DNA of 50,859 bases from Streptomyces virginiae (GCF_000720455.1 NZ_JOAK01000038.1:1-50859), one strand, 5' to 3'. Counted from the stretch's first letter, positions 41,493 to 49,406 are shown. Notes: generated by a model from the letters alone, not told the origin. Translations and numbers: made by a program.

Positions 41493-42518
41493 GTGATCGA
41501 GCTTGAGGGCGTGCCCGAGCTGATCGACCCGGTCATGGTGGCCGCGTTCGAGGGCTGGAACGACGCGGGTGACGCGGCCTCCGGTGCGGTCGCACACCTG
41601 GACCGGGAGTGGAAGGGCGAGGTCTTCGCGGCTCTGGACGCCGAGGACTACTACGACTTCCAGGTCAACCGGCCCACGGTGTGGCTGGACAACGGGGTAC
41701 GGAAGATCACGTGGCCGACGACCCGGCTCTCGGTGGTCCGGATCGGCGGCGCCAAGCCGCGCGACCTGGTGCTCGTGCGGGGGATCGAACCGTCCATGCG
41801 GTGGCGCTCGTTCTGCAACGAGATCCTGGGCTTCGCGCACGAGCTGGGCGTGGAGATGGTGGTCATCCTGGGCGCCCTGCTCGGGGACACGCCGCACACC
41901 CGGCCGGTGCCGGTGAGCGGGGTCACCTCGGACGCGGACCTGGCGCGGACGATGGACCTGGAGGAGACCAAGTACGAGGGTCCGACGGGCATCGTGGGCA
42001 TCCTCCAGGAGGCCTGTACGCATGCCGGCGTGCCGGCGGTGTCGCTGTGGGCGGCGGTGCCGCACTACGTGTCGCAGCCGCCGAACCCGAAGGCGACGCT
42101 GGCCCTGCTGAACCGGCTGGAGGACCTGATCGACATCAGGATCCCGCTGGGCGAGCTGCCGGAGGACGCTCGGGCCTGGCAGCTGGGCGTGGACCAACTG
42201 GCCGCCGAGGACAGCGAGGTGGCGGAGTACGTCCAGACGCTGGAGGAGGCGCGGGACACCGCCGACCTGCCGGAGGCCTCGGGCGACGCGATCGCGCGGG
42301 AGTTCGAACGGTATCTGCGGCGCCGGGATCCGGCGGCGGGCCCGGAGACTGCCACCGACACGGGCTCGTACTTCCGGGACCTCTCCGGCGGGCGCCCCGC
42401 GCCGAAGCCGAAGCCGGACGACGCGCCGGACCAGGACGCCCCGCCACGGGCGGACGGCACCGCTGAAGGAGACGGCGGCGCCGACGGCGGGGGCGGCGGG
42501 GACACTCCCGGGGCCTGA
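41493..42518 (+). CDS. PAC2-family protein
   Basis: The 341-residue protein belongs to the PAC2 family, named for eukaryotic proteasome assembly chaperone 2. Bacterial members are trimeric proteins of uncertain function. The core (residues 1 to about 270) contains AFEGWNDAGDAASGAV, LVLVRGIEPSMRW and VVILGALLGDTPHTRPV. The last 70 residues are disordered, rich in Pro, Asp and Gly. The start is GTG 41493, with an excellent Shine-Dalgarno sequence (AAGGAG, 6-nt spacing); an in-frame ATG at 41427 would lie upstream of the likely promoter. The window also holds the proteasome itself, but a role in its assembly is only an inference from the family name. Confidence 0.88.
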   Translation: MIELEGVPELIDPVMVAAFEGWNDAGDAASGAVAHLDREWKGEVFAALDAEDYYDFQVNRPTVWLDNGVRKITWPTTRLSVVRIGGAKPRDLVLVRGIEPSMRWRSFCNEILGFAHELGVEMVVILGALLGDTPHTRPVPVSGVTSDADLARTMDLEETKYEGPTGIVGILQEACTHAGVPAVSLWAAVPHYVSQPPNPKATLALLNRLEDLIDIRIPLGELPEDARAWQLGVDQLAAEDSEVAEYVQTLEEARDTADLPEASGDAIAREFERYLRRRDPAAGPETATDTGSYFRDLSGGRPAPKPKPDDAPDQDAPPRADGTAEGDGGADGGGGGDTPGA

Positions 42519-42607
42519 CCGCAAGGGGCTGTCCGGGTGTCAGTGCGCCCTGCTTGGCCCTCCGGTGACCGTCATGCAGTGACGCGGTGAAAGCCCTGCA
42601 ACGGCGA

Positions 42608-42640
42608 AGCGCGCCCCCGGCACGAGGCCGGGGGCGCGCT
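42608..42640. terminator. Hairpin between PAC2 and mshC
   Basis: A perfect 14-bp stem (42608-42621 and 42627-42640) with a 5-nt loop lies between convergent genes and can end transcription from both sides. Confidence 0.75.
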
Positions 42641-42658
42641 TGTGGCGGTACTGCGGAC

Positions 42659-43888
42659 CTAGAGCGCCACGCCCAGCAGGGCGTCCACGGTGCGGGAGAC
42701 CAGGCCGGGGGCCGACTCGTCGTCGCCGTCGGTGGCGTTCTGGAGCTCCACCCAGCGGTCCACGGCCGCGAGCGCCGCAGGGGCGTCCAGGTCGTTCGCC
42801 AGGGCCTCGCGGACCTCTTCGAGGACCGCGTCCGCCGCGATGCCGTCCGGGCGGGAGACCGCCGCGCGCCAGCGCTCCAGCCGGGCCACGGCCTCGTCGA
42901 GGACGGCGTCGGTCCACTCCCAGTCGGCCCGGTAGTGGTGGGAGAGCAGGGCCAGGCGGATCGCCGCCGGGTCCACGCCTGCGCGGCGCAGCGCCGAGAC
43001 GAAGACGAGGTTGCCCTTCGACTTCGACATCTTCTCGCCGTGCAGGGCGACCATGCCGGCGTGGACGTACGCCTTGGCCATCGGGAACTCGCCCGTCAGC
43101 GCCTGGGCGTGCGACGCGCCCATCTCGTGGTGCGGGAAGGCGAGGTCGGAGCCGCCGCCCTGGATGTCGAAGCCCATGCCGAGGTGGTCCAGGGCGATCG
43201 CGACGCACTCGATGTGCCAGCCCGGCCGGCCGCGGCCCAGCGAGCCGCCGTCCCAGCTCGGCTCGCCCGGGCGCGCCGCCATCCACAGCATCGGGTCCAG
43301 CGGGTTCTTCTTCCCCGGGCGCTCGGGGTCGCCGCCCCGCTCCGCCGAGAGCAGGCGCATCGCCTCGGCGTCGAGGTGGGAGACGCCGCCGAAGTGCGGG
43401 TCGGACTCCACCGAGAAGTAGATGTCGCCGTCGAGTTCGTAGGCGGCGCCCGCGTCCCGCAGCCGCTCGACCAGCGGCACGATGCCGGGTATGGCCTCGA
43501 CGGCTCCGATGTAGTGCTGCGGCGGCAGCATCCGCAGGGCCGTCATGTCCTCACGGAAGAGCGCGGTCTCGCGCTCGGCCAGCTCGGTCCAGTCGTGGCC
43601 GTCGCGCAGCGCCCGCTCCAGGAGCGGGTCGTCGACGTCGGTGACGTTCTGGACGTAGTGGACCTGCCGCTTGGTGTCGAGCCACACGCGCTGCACGAGG
43701 TCGAACGCGTTGTAGGTCGCCGCGTGACCGATGTGGGTCGCGTCGTACGGGGTGATGCCGCAGACGTAGATGCGGGCGACGGGACCGGGGGCGAGGGTGA
43801 TCGCCTTCTGGGTCGCGGTGTCGTGGATCTGGAGGTCGCGGCCCTTACCGGGAAGGGCGGGGACTTCAGAAGCGGGCCAGGCATGCAT
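42659..43888 (-). CDS. mshC: Cysteine--glucosaminyl-inositol ligase MshC (mycothiol synthesis)
   Basis: MshC joins cysteine to 1-D-myo-inosityl 2-amino-2-deoxy-alpha-D-glucopyranoside with ATP, the third of the named mycothiol steps. The 409-residue protein resembles cysteinyl-tRNA synthetase but is shorter. It has the zinc cysteine C43, the HIGH motif at residues 52-55 and KMSKSKGN for the adenylate. The zinc residues C43 and those in GWHIECVAI and [11 protein letters not shown] are present. The start is ATG 43888, with TAGGCT 6 nt upstream and no Shine-Dalgarno sequence. It lies 110 nt after the kinase-like gene on the same strand. Confidence 0.95.
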   Translation of the reverse strand: MHAWPASEVPALPGKGRDLQIHDTATQKAITLAPGPVARIYVCGITPYDATHIGHAATYNAFDLVQRVWLDTKRQVHYVQNVTDVDDPLLERALRDGHDWTELAERETALFREDMTALRMLPPQHYIGAVEAIPGIVPLVERLRDAGAAYELDGDIYFSVESDPHFGGVSHLDAEAMRLLSAERGGDPERPGKKNPLDPMLWMAARPGEPSWDGGSLGRGRPGWHIECVAIALDHLGMGFDIQGGGSDLAFPHHEMGASHAQALTGEFPMAKAYVHAGMVALHGEKMSKSKGNLVFVSALRRAGVDPAAIRLALLSHHYRADWEWTDAVLDEAVARLERWRAAVSRPDGIAADAVLEEVREALANDLDAPAALAAVDRWVELQNATDGDDESAPGLVSRTVDALLGVAL

Positions 43889-43894
43889 GTGTCG

Positions 43895-43900
43895 AGCCTA
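43895..43900 (-). promoter_or_regulatory. Candidate -10 hexamer (TAGGCT) of mshC, leaderless
   Basis: TAGGCT on the minus strand lies 6 nt before the mshC ATG, so mshC can be transcribed apart from the upstream trio. Confidence 0.5.
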
Positions 43901-43998
43901 ACCGGACTGATGTTCCGGAAACGAACTGGACCAGCACTGTTGTCTTGATCGGCGCTCTTGCGGTCTGGCCGGTTCTGTGCGTGTGCCCGGTGGCCGGT

Positions 43999-44814
43999 TC
44001 AGACCGGTGGCCAGGGGATCGCCGGCCACTGCCCGGACGGCTGCGGATGCCTTCCGGTGCGCAGCATGTGCGCCACCCGCTCCCGTACGGCGGCCAGCTC
44101 GGCCGCCGTGATCAGTTCGGCCAGCCGGGTGGCGAGGGGGGCTCCTTCGGCCAGTTCCGCGGCGAGCGCGGTGAGCGCCAGGCGGGCCTCCTCCGTCAGC
44201 GGCTCCCCCGCCCAGCCCCACAGCAGGGTGCGCAGCTTGTCCTCGGTGTGGAAGGTCACGCCGTGGTCGATGCCGTAGATCCGCCCGTCGGGCGCGGGCA
44301 GCAGGTGCCCGCCCTTGCGGTCGCCGTTGTTGATCACGGCGTCGAGGACGGAGAGCCGGCGCAGCCGGGGGTCGTCGGCGTGGACGAGCAGGGCGGTGCG
44401 GCCCTCTCCGACCTCGGCGAAGGCAACGGGCTTCCAGCCCTCACCGGCCTCCTCGCCGTCGACGAGCGCGAGGAGCCCGCCCTCAGGGGAGTCGTCCTGC
44501 GGCTGCCGGGCCTCGATCCACTGCTGGACCATGCCCTCGCCGTAGGGCCCGTCGCGCAGCACGGTGGCGGGCACCAGGCCCCATCCGGTGGCCTCGGAGA
44601 CCAGGTAGGCGGCGACCTCCCGCTGGGCGAGGCTGCCGTCGGGGAAGTCCCACAGCGGCCGCTCCCCCTTGACCGGCTTGTAGACGCAGTCGGTGCTCGC
44701 GCCGTCGTGGGTGACGGTGCACAGCAGGACCGCGTTGGACGCCTCGCGGATCCGGCCGACGACGGTCAGCTCGCCCTTGGCGAGCAGTTCCTCCATGTCC
44801 CCCTGGCCGGTCAC
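43999..44814 (-). CDS. PI3/4-kinase-like protein (SCO1664 family)
   Basis: The 271-residue protein belongs to an actinobacterial family named after SCO1664 that resembles phosphatidylinositol 3/4-kinases and HipA-like kinases. The kinase landmarks are CVYKPVKGE (the ATP-binding lysine strand), INNGDRKGGHLL (catalytic loop with Asp and Asn-like positions) and YGIDHGVTFH (a DFG-like metal motif). It may phosphorylate a small molecule or protein. The GTG at 44814 overlaps the stop codon of the DUF3090 gene (GTGA), indicating translational coupling; ATG 44796 is an alternative start. It lies between DUF3090 and mshC. Confidence 0.85.
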   Translation of the reverse strand: MTGQGDMEELLAKGELTVVGRIREASNAVLLCTVTHDGASTDCVYKPVKGERPLWDFPDGSLAQREVAAYLVSEATGWGLVPATVLRDGPYGEGMVQQWIEARQPQDDSPEGGLLALVDGEEAGEGWKPVAFAEVGEGRTALLVHADDPRLRRLSVLDAVINNGDRKGGHLLPAPDGRIYGIDHGVTFHTEDKLRTLLWGWAGEPLTEEARLALTALAAELAEGAPLATRLAELITAAELAAVRERVAHMLRTGRHPQPSGQWPAIPWPPV

Positions 44815-45401
44815 GCCTGGCGCCGGTAGCCGTTCTGGCGCGGGCACACGTGTCCCTCCGGGTCCAGCGGCAGACTGCACAGCGGACACGGCGGGCGGCC
44901 GGCGTTGACCACGTCCAGGGCGCGCTTGGCGAAGGCGCGCGCCTGGGCGCCGGTGAGGCGGACCCGCAGCATCGGCGGGCCGTTCTCCTCGTCCTGGAGC
45001 AGCCGCTCCTCCGCCTCGGCGAGGTCCTCGTCGGACTCGGCGTCCAGCTCCACCAGGGCCTGGGCCTCGACGATCATCCGCTGTTCCTCGCCGTCCCAGG
45101 CCAGGGCCATGGTGCCGACGCGGAACTCCTCCTCGACGGGGACGTCCAGCGGGGCGGTGTCGGCGGCCTCCGTGGGGGCCATGGCGGGGACCGGGGCGTT
45201 TCCGCCGGTCCGCCGCACGACCTCGTCCAGCAGCTCGTCCATCCGCTCGGCGAGTGCGGCGACCTGGGTCTTCTCCAGGGAGACGCTGGTGACGCGGGGG
45301 CCGGCGGAGGCCTGCAGGAAGAACGTACGGCGTCCCGGCAAGCCGACCGTGCCGGCCACGAAGCGGTCCGGCGGGTCGTAGAGGAACACCTGACGGGGCA
45401 C
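44811..45401 (-). CDS. DUF3090 family protein with C-terminal zinc-knuckle cysteines
   Basis: This 196-residue protein is a conserved actinobacterial family of unknown function. It starts MPRQVFLYDPPDRFVAGTVG, has a mixed alpha/beta core with an acidic middle segment (ELDAESDEDLAEAEERLL), and ends with CPLCSLPLDPEGHVCP, a likely zinc-binding knuckle. The GTG start at 45401 has a GGAGAC Shine-Dalgarno sequence. It is followed with a 4-nt overlap by the kinase-like gene and preceded by the histidine phosphatase gene (77 nt). The three occur together in many actinobacteria, which suggests one pathway or complex. Confidence 0.85.
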   Translation of the reverse strand: MPRQVFLYDPPDRFVAGTVGLPGRRTFFLQASAGPRVTSVSLEKTQVAALAERMDELLDEVVRRTGGNAPVPAMAPTEAADTAPLDVPVEEEFRVGTMALAWDGEEQRMIVEAQALVELDAESDEDLAEAEERLLQDEENGPPMLRVRLTGAQARAFAKRALDVVNAGRPPCPLCSLPLDPEGHVCPRQNGYRRQA

Positions 45402-45478
45402 GTCCAGTCTCCAAGTCTCGGCGGCGGGGGCGGATCTGCGCCCTTGTGTGGGCCCGTCCACCCTACTGCGCCCTGCGA

Positions 45479-46198
45479 TCACGCCGCGCCCGCGCCGCCC
45501 CCCACGACCGCGTTCCCGGAGTCTTCGGATTCCTTGTCGGAGGCGACGGGCTCCGGCGCGGCGGGACGCCGTACGAGGGAGCCGAAGTCCCCGGTGTCGC
45601 CCAGGCGGAACACGAACGGGCGGGTCTGCGTGTAGCGGATCGCCGTCACCGAGCACGGGTCGACGTGGATGCGCTGGAAGAGGTCCAGGTGCATGCCCAG
45701 GGCGTCCGCGACAAGGGACTTGATGATGTCGCCGTGCGAGCACATCAGGAAGACGGCGTCGCTGCCGTCCCGCTCCTCGATCCGCGCGTTCCAGTCGCGC
45801 ACGGCGTCCACGGCGCGCGCCTGCATGGCCCGCATGGACTCGCCGCCCGGGAAGGCGGCCGCCGACGGGTGCTGTTGCACGATCTTCATCAGCGGTTCTT
45901 CGGACAGTTCGGAGAGTTTGCGCCCGGACCAGTCGCCGTAGTGGCACTCGCCGATCCGCTCGTCCGTGTGCAGTTCCAGCTCGGGCCGCGCGGCCAGCAG
46001 GGGTGCCAGGGTCTCCCGGCAGCGCTGCAGGGGGCTGGTGACGGCGGCGGCGAGCGGCACGCCCGCGAGCCGTCCGGGGAGCGCGGCGGCCTGCTCGGCG
46101 CCGCGCTCGTCGAGGGCCACGCCGGGGGTCCATCCGGCGAGCAGCCCTGCGGTGTTGGCGGTGGACCGCCCGTGTCGTACGAGGATCAGCGTGGCCAT
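45479..46198 (-). CDS. Histidine phosphatase (phosphoglycerate mutase-like, MSMEG_4193 family)
   Basis: The 239-residue protein is a branch-1 histidine phosphatase. It has the R8-H9-G10 nucleophile motif, R59 in the SPLQRCRET motif, the proton donor E84 in IGECHYGDW, and the second catalytic histidine H155 in MCSHGD. A Pro/Ala-rich tail of about 25 residues follows the fold. It would remove a phosphate from a small molecule; phosphoglycerate mutase activity is not expected, since the relevant basic residues are absent. The start ATG 46198 lacks a Shine-Dalgarno sequence and follows a TACGCT -10 box by 7 nt. It is first in the run phosphatase-DUF3090-kinase-mshC. Confidence 0.88.
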   Translation of the reverse strand: MATLILVRHGRSTANTAGLLAGWTPGVALDERGAEQAAALPGRLAGVPLAAAVTSPLQRCRETLAPLLAARPELELHTDERIGECHYGDWSGRKLSELSEEPLMKIVQQHPSAAAFPGGESMRAMQARAVDAVRDWNARIEERDGSDAVFLMCSHGDIIKSLVADALGMHLDLFQRIHVDPCSVTAIRYTQTRPFVFRLGDTGDFGSLVRRPAAPEPVASDKESEDSGNAVVGGGAGAA

Positions 46199-46205
46199 GG
46201 GAGCC

Positions 46206-46211
46206 AGCGTA
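46206..46211 (-). promoter_or_regulatory. Candidate -10 hexamer (TACGCT) of the phosphatase gene, leaderless
   Basis: TACGCT on the minus strand lies 7 nt before the phosphatase ATG. It is back to back with the corA promoter 38 nt away. Confidence 0.45.
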
Positions 46212-46249
46212 GGCGGTGCGGGAGGGGTGCGGGGGCGTCGGCGGCGGGG

Positions 46250-46255
46250 GACAAT
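46250..46255 (+). promoter_or_regulatory. Candidate -10 hexamer (GACAAT) of corA, leaderless
   Basis: GACAAT lies 7 nt before GTG 46263 and overlaps the alternative ATG at 46254, which favours the GTG as the true start. Confidence 0.45.
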
Positions 46256-46262
46256 GTTCGGC

Positions 46263-47246
46263 GTGATTGTCGACTGCGCGATTTACCGGGACGGTCGCCG
46301 TGCCAAGGGGCCGGAGGACTTCTCGGACGCCCTGGACGAGGCCCGGGCGAGCGGTGACGCCTTCCTCTGGATCGGCACGTACGAGCCGACGGAGGCGGAG
46401 TTCGATCACGTCCGCCGGGAGTTCGGACTGCACCCGCTGGCGGTGGAGGACGCGCTCAACGCCCACCAGCGTCCCAAGCTGGAGGTGTACGACGACTCGC
46501 TGTTCGTCGTGCTGAAGCCGGTGCTCTACGACGAGGACACGGACACGGTGTCCGCGGGCGAACTGATGCTGTTCATCGGCGACTCCTTCGTCGTCACGGT
46601 CCGGCACGGCGAAGGGGCCCCGCTGGCCGCCGTGCGCCACCGGCTGGAGCAGGAGCCGGACGTGCTGCGGCACGGCCCGACGGCGGTGCTGTACGCGGTG
46701 TCCGACGCGGTGGTGGACCACTACATCGAGGTGGCGGCGGAACTCCAGTCGGACCTGGAGGAGCTGGAGGCGGAGGTGTTCGCGCCGAACGCCTCGGACA
46801 CCAAGAACACCGCGGCCCGGATCTACGCCTTCAAGCGGCAGGTGCTGGAGTTCCGGCGGGCGACGAACCCGCTGCTGGCGCCGATGGACCGGCTCGCCTT
46901 CGGGCAGGTGCCCTTCGTCCACGAGCACGCCCAGCCGTTCTTCCGCGACGTCGCCGACCACCTGACCAAGGCGAGCGAGTACATCGAGGGCCTGGACCGG
47001 CTGCTGTCCGACGCGCTGGCCGCGCACCTCGCGCAGACGGGGCTGCGGCAGAACGACGACGTGCGGAAGATCTCGGCCTGGGCGGCGATCGCGGCCGTGC
47101 CGACGATGGTCGCGGGGATCTACGGGATGAACTTCGACCACATGCCCGAGCTCCACCGGTGGTGGGGCTATCCGGGGGTGCTCGTGCTCATGGCGGGCGC
47201 CTGTCTGGGCCTGCACCGGCTGTTCAAGCGCCGGGGCTGGCTCTGA
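46263..47246 (+). CDS. corA: CorA-family magnesium/cobalt transporter
   Basis: The 327-residue protein has a large cytoplasmic domain followed by two C-terminal transmembrane helices with the signature YGMNF between them, the selectivity loop of CorA. Conserved sequence in the cytoplasmic domain includes HPLAVEDALNAHQRPKLE. It would form a pentameric channel for Mg2+ or Co2+. The start is taken as GTG 46263 (MIVDCAIYRDG), positioned 7 nt after a -10 box; an ATG three codons upstream is the alternative. It is divergent from the phosphatase gene and convergent with the ferritin-like gene, with 7 nt between stop codons. Confidence 0.93.
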   Translation: MIVDCAIYRDGRRAKGPEDFSDALDEARASGDAFLWIGTYEPTEAEFDHVRREFGLHPLAVEDALNAHQRPKLEVYDDSLFVVLKPVLYDEDTDTVSAGELMLFIGDSFVVTVRHGEGAPLAAVRHRLEQEPDVLRHGPTAVLYAVSDAVVDHYIEVAAELQSDLEELEAEVFAPNASDTKNTAARIYAFKRQVLEFRRATNPLLAPMDRLAFGQVPFVHEHAQPFFRDVADHLTKASEYIEGLDRLLSDALAAHLAQTGLRQNDDVRKISAWAAIAAVPTMVAGIYGMNFDHMPELHRWWGYPGVLVLMAGACLGLHRLFKRRGWL

Positions 47247-47253
47247 GGCGCAC

Positions 47254-48042
47254 CTAGGCGAACTCAGCTGCGGTGACGGGTGCGCCGCCGAGGGCGTTGC
47301 GCCGCTCGGGCATCCGCAGGTCGACCATCCGGTGCCAGCCGCTGAAGCGCTCGTACGCGTACATCGCGCGGATCCCGGCGGCCAGCAGGGCGGCCTTCGG
47401 CGCGGGCCAGTGCAGCAGCCGCCCCATGTGGTCCATGACGGCGAGGCTCACGTCGCGGTAGACGGCGATCTCGGCGAGGGCGCTCTCGCGCAGCACCCGC
47501 TGGATGGTCCGGCCGTGGCCGGCGCGGGCCAGCCGCAGCAGTTCCTCGTGGCAGTAGGCGAGGTGGTTGCCCTCGTCGTTGCTGATCATGTGGATGGCCT
47601 TGCCCACCTCGGGGTGGTCACCGAAGTACCTGACCAGCATGTCCATCTGGTCGGCGGCGCGCTGTTCGGTGACGCGGCTGTGCGCGAGGTAGACGACGAT
47701 GTCCTCCTCGCTCAGCGCCTCCCGGCGGCGCAGCTTGTCGTGGGCCAGCCCGATGCCGCGGCGTTCGAGCAGCATCGTGTAGTCGGTCTCGGGCGGTACG
47801 GGGACGGCCTCCAGGCCGCGTTTGCGCAGCAGGGCGTGGAAGATCCGGCCGTGCTTGTCCTCGTCGGCGCCGTGCCGGGTGATCTTGGGCGCCAGGTCGC
47901 GCATGCCGTCCGGGACGAGAGCCGCGATACGGGCGTTCTCCCAGCCGCCCTGGGCTTCCCCGCTGGCGGCGATGGAGCAGAACAGCTGGAAGGAGTCGTC
48001 GTGGTCGACGATCTCCTGGAACAGGCTGCGGGCAGAGAGCAT
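47254..48042 (-). CDS. Ferritin-like di-iron domain protein
   Basis: The 262-residue protein is mostly helical and has the ligand pattern of a ferritin-like four-helix bundle: a Glu in QGGWENAR, E-D-K-H in GADEDKHGRI, a Glu in VTEQRAAD and E-G-N-H in SNDEGNHLAY (Glu, ExxH, Glu, ExxH). Such proteins act as iron stores, oxidases or hydroxylases; I cannot say which. A C-terminal segment of 90 residues lies outside the bundle. The start is ATG 48042 (MLSARSLF); TTG 48054 in frame is possible. No clear Shine-Dalgarno or -10 sequence precedes either. Confidence 0.82.
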   Translation of the reverse strand: MLSARSLFQEIVDHDDSFQLFCSIAASGEAQGGWENARIAALVPDGMRDLAPKITRHGADEDKHGRIFHALLRKRGLEAVPVPPETDYTMLLERRGIGLAHDKLRRREALSEEDIVVYLAHSRVTEQRAADQMDMLVRYFGDHPEVGKAIHMISNDEGNHLAYCHEELLRLARAGHGRTIQRVLRESALAEIAVYRDVSLAVMDHMGRLLHWPAPKAALLAAGIRAMYAYERFSGWHRMVDLRMPERRNALGGAPVTAAEFA

Positions 48043-48171
48043 GCAACGAGTCAAACGCCGGTGCGGGGGGCGGGCAACCGAGGGGTGGCACTACTCGTCC
48101 GAATGAACGAACCGCCGGGTCGGGCCGCGGTGCGTAACCCCTTGGCCGTCCGGCGCGTTGTTGGCTGTGTC

Positions 48172-48211
48172 GGCCGTGGCGGGGAAGACCCCCCGAGCCC
48201 CCACCACGGCC
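48172..48211 (-). terminator. Hairpin after the LLM oxidoreductase gene
   Basis: An 8-bp stem (48172-48179 and 48204-48211) with a C/G-rich interior that can extend it lies 46 nt beyond the stop codon. Confidence 0.45.
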
Positions 48212-48256
48212 GCAGAGCTTTCAGGCGGCATCCGGCGCCCGCCGCCCGGACCCGGC

Positions 48257-49306
48257 TCAGGCGAGGCCCGCGAGCTCCATGGCCTCGGTGCCGGCACGCA
48301 GGGCGGCGATCCGCTCGTCCAGGGTGAAGCCGGCCGGCGCCAGCGTGAGGGTGGTGACCCCGGCCTCCGCGTAGGCCCGCATCCCGTCGGCGATCCGCTC
48401 GACGGGGCCGAGCAGCGTCGTCGAGTCGATCAGCGAGTGCGGGACGGCCTCGGCAGCGCCGTTCTTGTCGCCGGCCAGGTACTTGTCCTGGATCTCGGCG
48501 GCTTCCTTCTCGTAGCCCATGCGCTGGGCCAGCTGGTTGTAGAAGTTCTGCTTCCGGCTGCCCATGCCGCCCACGTACAGGGCGGTGTAGGGGCGGAACA
48601 TGTCGGCGAGGGCGCTCACGTCGTCGCCGAGGGCCAGCGGCACGGTCGGGCAGACGTCGAAGCCGTCCATCGTCAGCCCGGCCTTCTCGCGGCCCGCCCG
48701 GATGTGGGTGAGCGCGGTGGCCTCCAGGTGCTCGGCGGCCGGGAAGATCAGCAGGGCGCCGTCGGCGATCTCGCCGGTCTGCTCCAGGTTCTTGGGCCCG
48801 ATGGCGGCGATGTAGAGCGGGATGTGCTCGCGCTCCGGGTGCACGGTCAGCTTGATCGGCTTGCCCGGGCCGTCCGGCAGCGGGAGGGTCCAGTGCTCGC
48901 CCTCGTAGCTCAGCCGCTCGCGGGACATGGCCTTGCGGACGATCTCCACGTACTCGCGGGTGCGGGCGAGCGGCTTGTCGAACTTGACGCCGTACCAGCC
49001 CTCGGAGACCTGGGGGCCGGAGACGCCGAGGCCGAGCCGGAAGCGGCCCTTGGTGAGCGAGTCGAGGGTGGCCGCGGTCATGGCGGTCATGGCGGGCTGG
49101 CGGGCCGGGATCTGGAGGATCGCCGAGCCGACGTCGATGCGCTCGGTCTGGGCGGCGACCCAGGCGAGCACGGTCGGGGCGTCGGAGCCGTAGGCCTCCG
49201 CCGCCCAGCAGACGTCGTAACCCAGGCGGTCGGCCTCCTGGGCGACGGCGAGGTTGTCGGCGTCCATGCCCGCGCCCCAGTAACCAAGATTGATGCCGAG
49301 CCGCAT
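48257..49306 (-). CDS. LLM-class flavin- or F420-dependent oxidoreductase
   Basis: The 349-residue protein belongs to the luciferase-like family, most like the F420-dependent dehydrogenases of actinomycetes. It begins MRLGINLGYWGAGMDADNLA and has the conserved WAAEAYGSDAPTVLAWVAAQTERIDVGSAI and the GRFRLGLGVSGPQVSEGWYG motifs. It would transfer hydride from F420H2 or FMNH2 to an unidentified organic substrate. The start ATG 49306 has an AAGGGGAC Shine-Dalgarno sequence about 8 nt upstream. A near-perfect palindrome lies just upstream (49326-49339), and the aldo/keto reductase is divergent. Confidence 0.92.
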   Translation of the reverse strand: MRLGINLGYWGAGMDADNLAVAQEADRLGYDVCWAAEAYGSDAPTVLAWVAAQTERIDVGSAILQIPARQPAMTAMTAATLDSLTKGRFRLGLGVSGPQVSEGWYGVKFDKPLARTREYVEIVRKAMSRERLSYEGEHWTLPLPDGPGKPIKLTVHPEREHIPLYIAAIGPKNLEQTGEIADGALLIFPAAEHLEATALTHIRAGREKAGLTMDGFDVCPTVPLALGDDVSALADMFRPYTALYVGGMGSRKQNFYNQLAQRMGYEKEAAEIQDKYLAGDKNGAAEAVPHSLIDSTTLLGPVERIADGMRAYAEAGVTTLTLAPAGFTLDERIAALRAGTEAMELAGLA

Positions 49307-49325
49307 GTGTCGTCCCCTTACCGGT

Positions 49326-49339
49326 TTACCGATCAGTAA
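49326..49339 (-). promoter_or_regulatory. Near-palindromic candidate operator (TTACCGATCAGTAA)
   Basis: Six of the seven base pairs across the centre match. The site lies 20 nt upstream of the oxidoreductase start and about 54 nt from the -10 box of the divergent reductase. TetR-type repressors often bind sites of this kind; no TetR gene is in the window. Confidence 0.35.
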
Positions 49340-49392
49340 CGTTGGTGTGCGGGGACTGTAGCGCGCCAAGGTCCTCCGCGTCAGCGCCCCAG

Positions 49393-49398
49393 TAGTCT
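49393..49398 (+). promoter_or_regulatory. Candidate -10 hexamer (TAGTCT) of the aldo/keto reductase, leaderless
   Basis: TAGTCT lies 8 nt before ATG 49407; no Shine-Dalgarno sequence is present. Confidence 0.45.
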
Positions 49399-49406
49399 CA
49401 GCGCTC

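Noticed and set aside
48091..48297. Minus-strand 68-codon frame upstream of the ferritin-like gene
   Set aside because: It overlaps the 3' end of the oxidoreductase gene and a hairpin, and has low-complexity Pro/Gly/Arg composition with no ribosome site.
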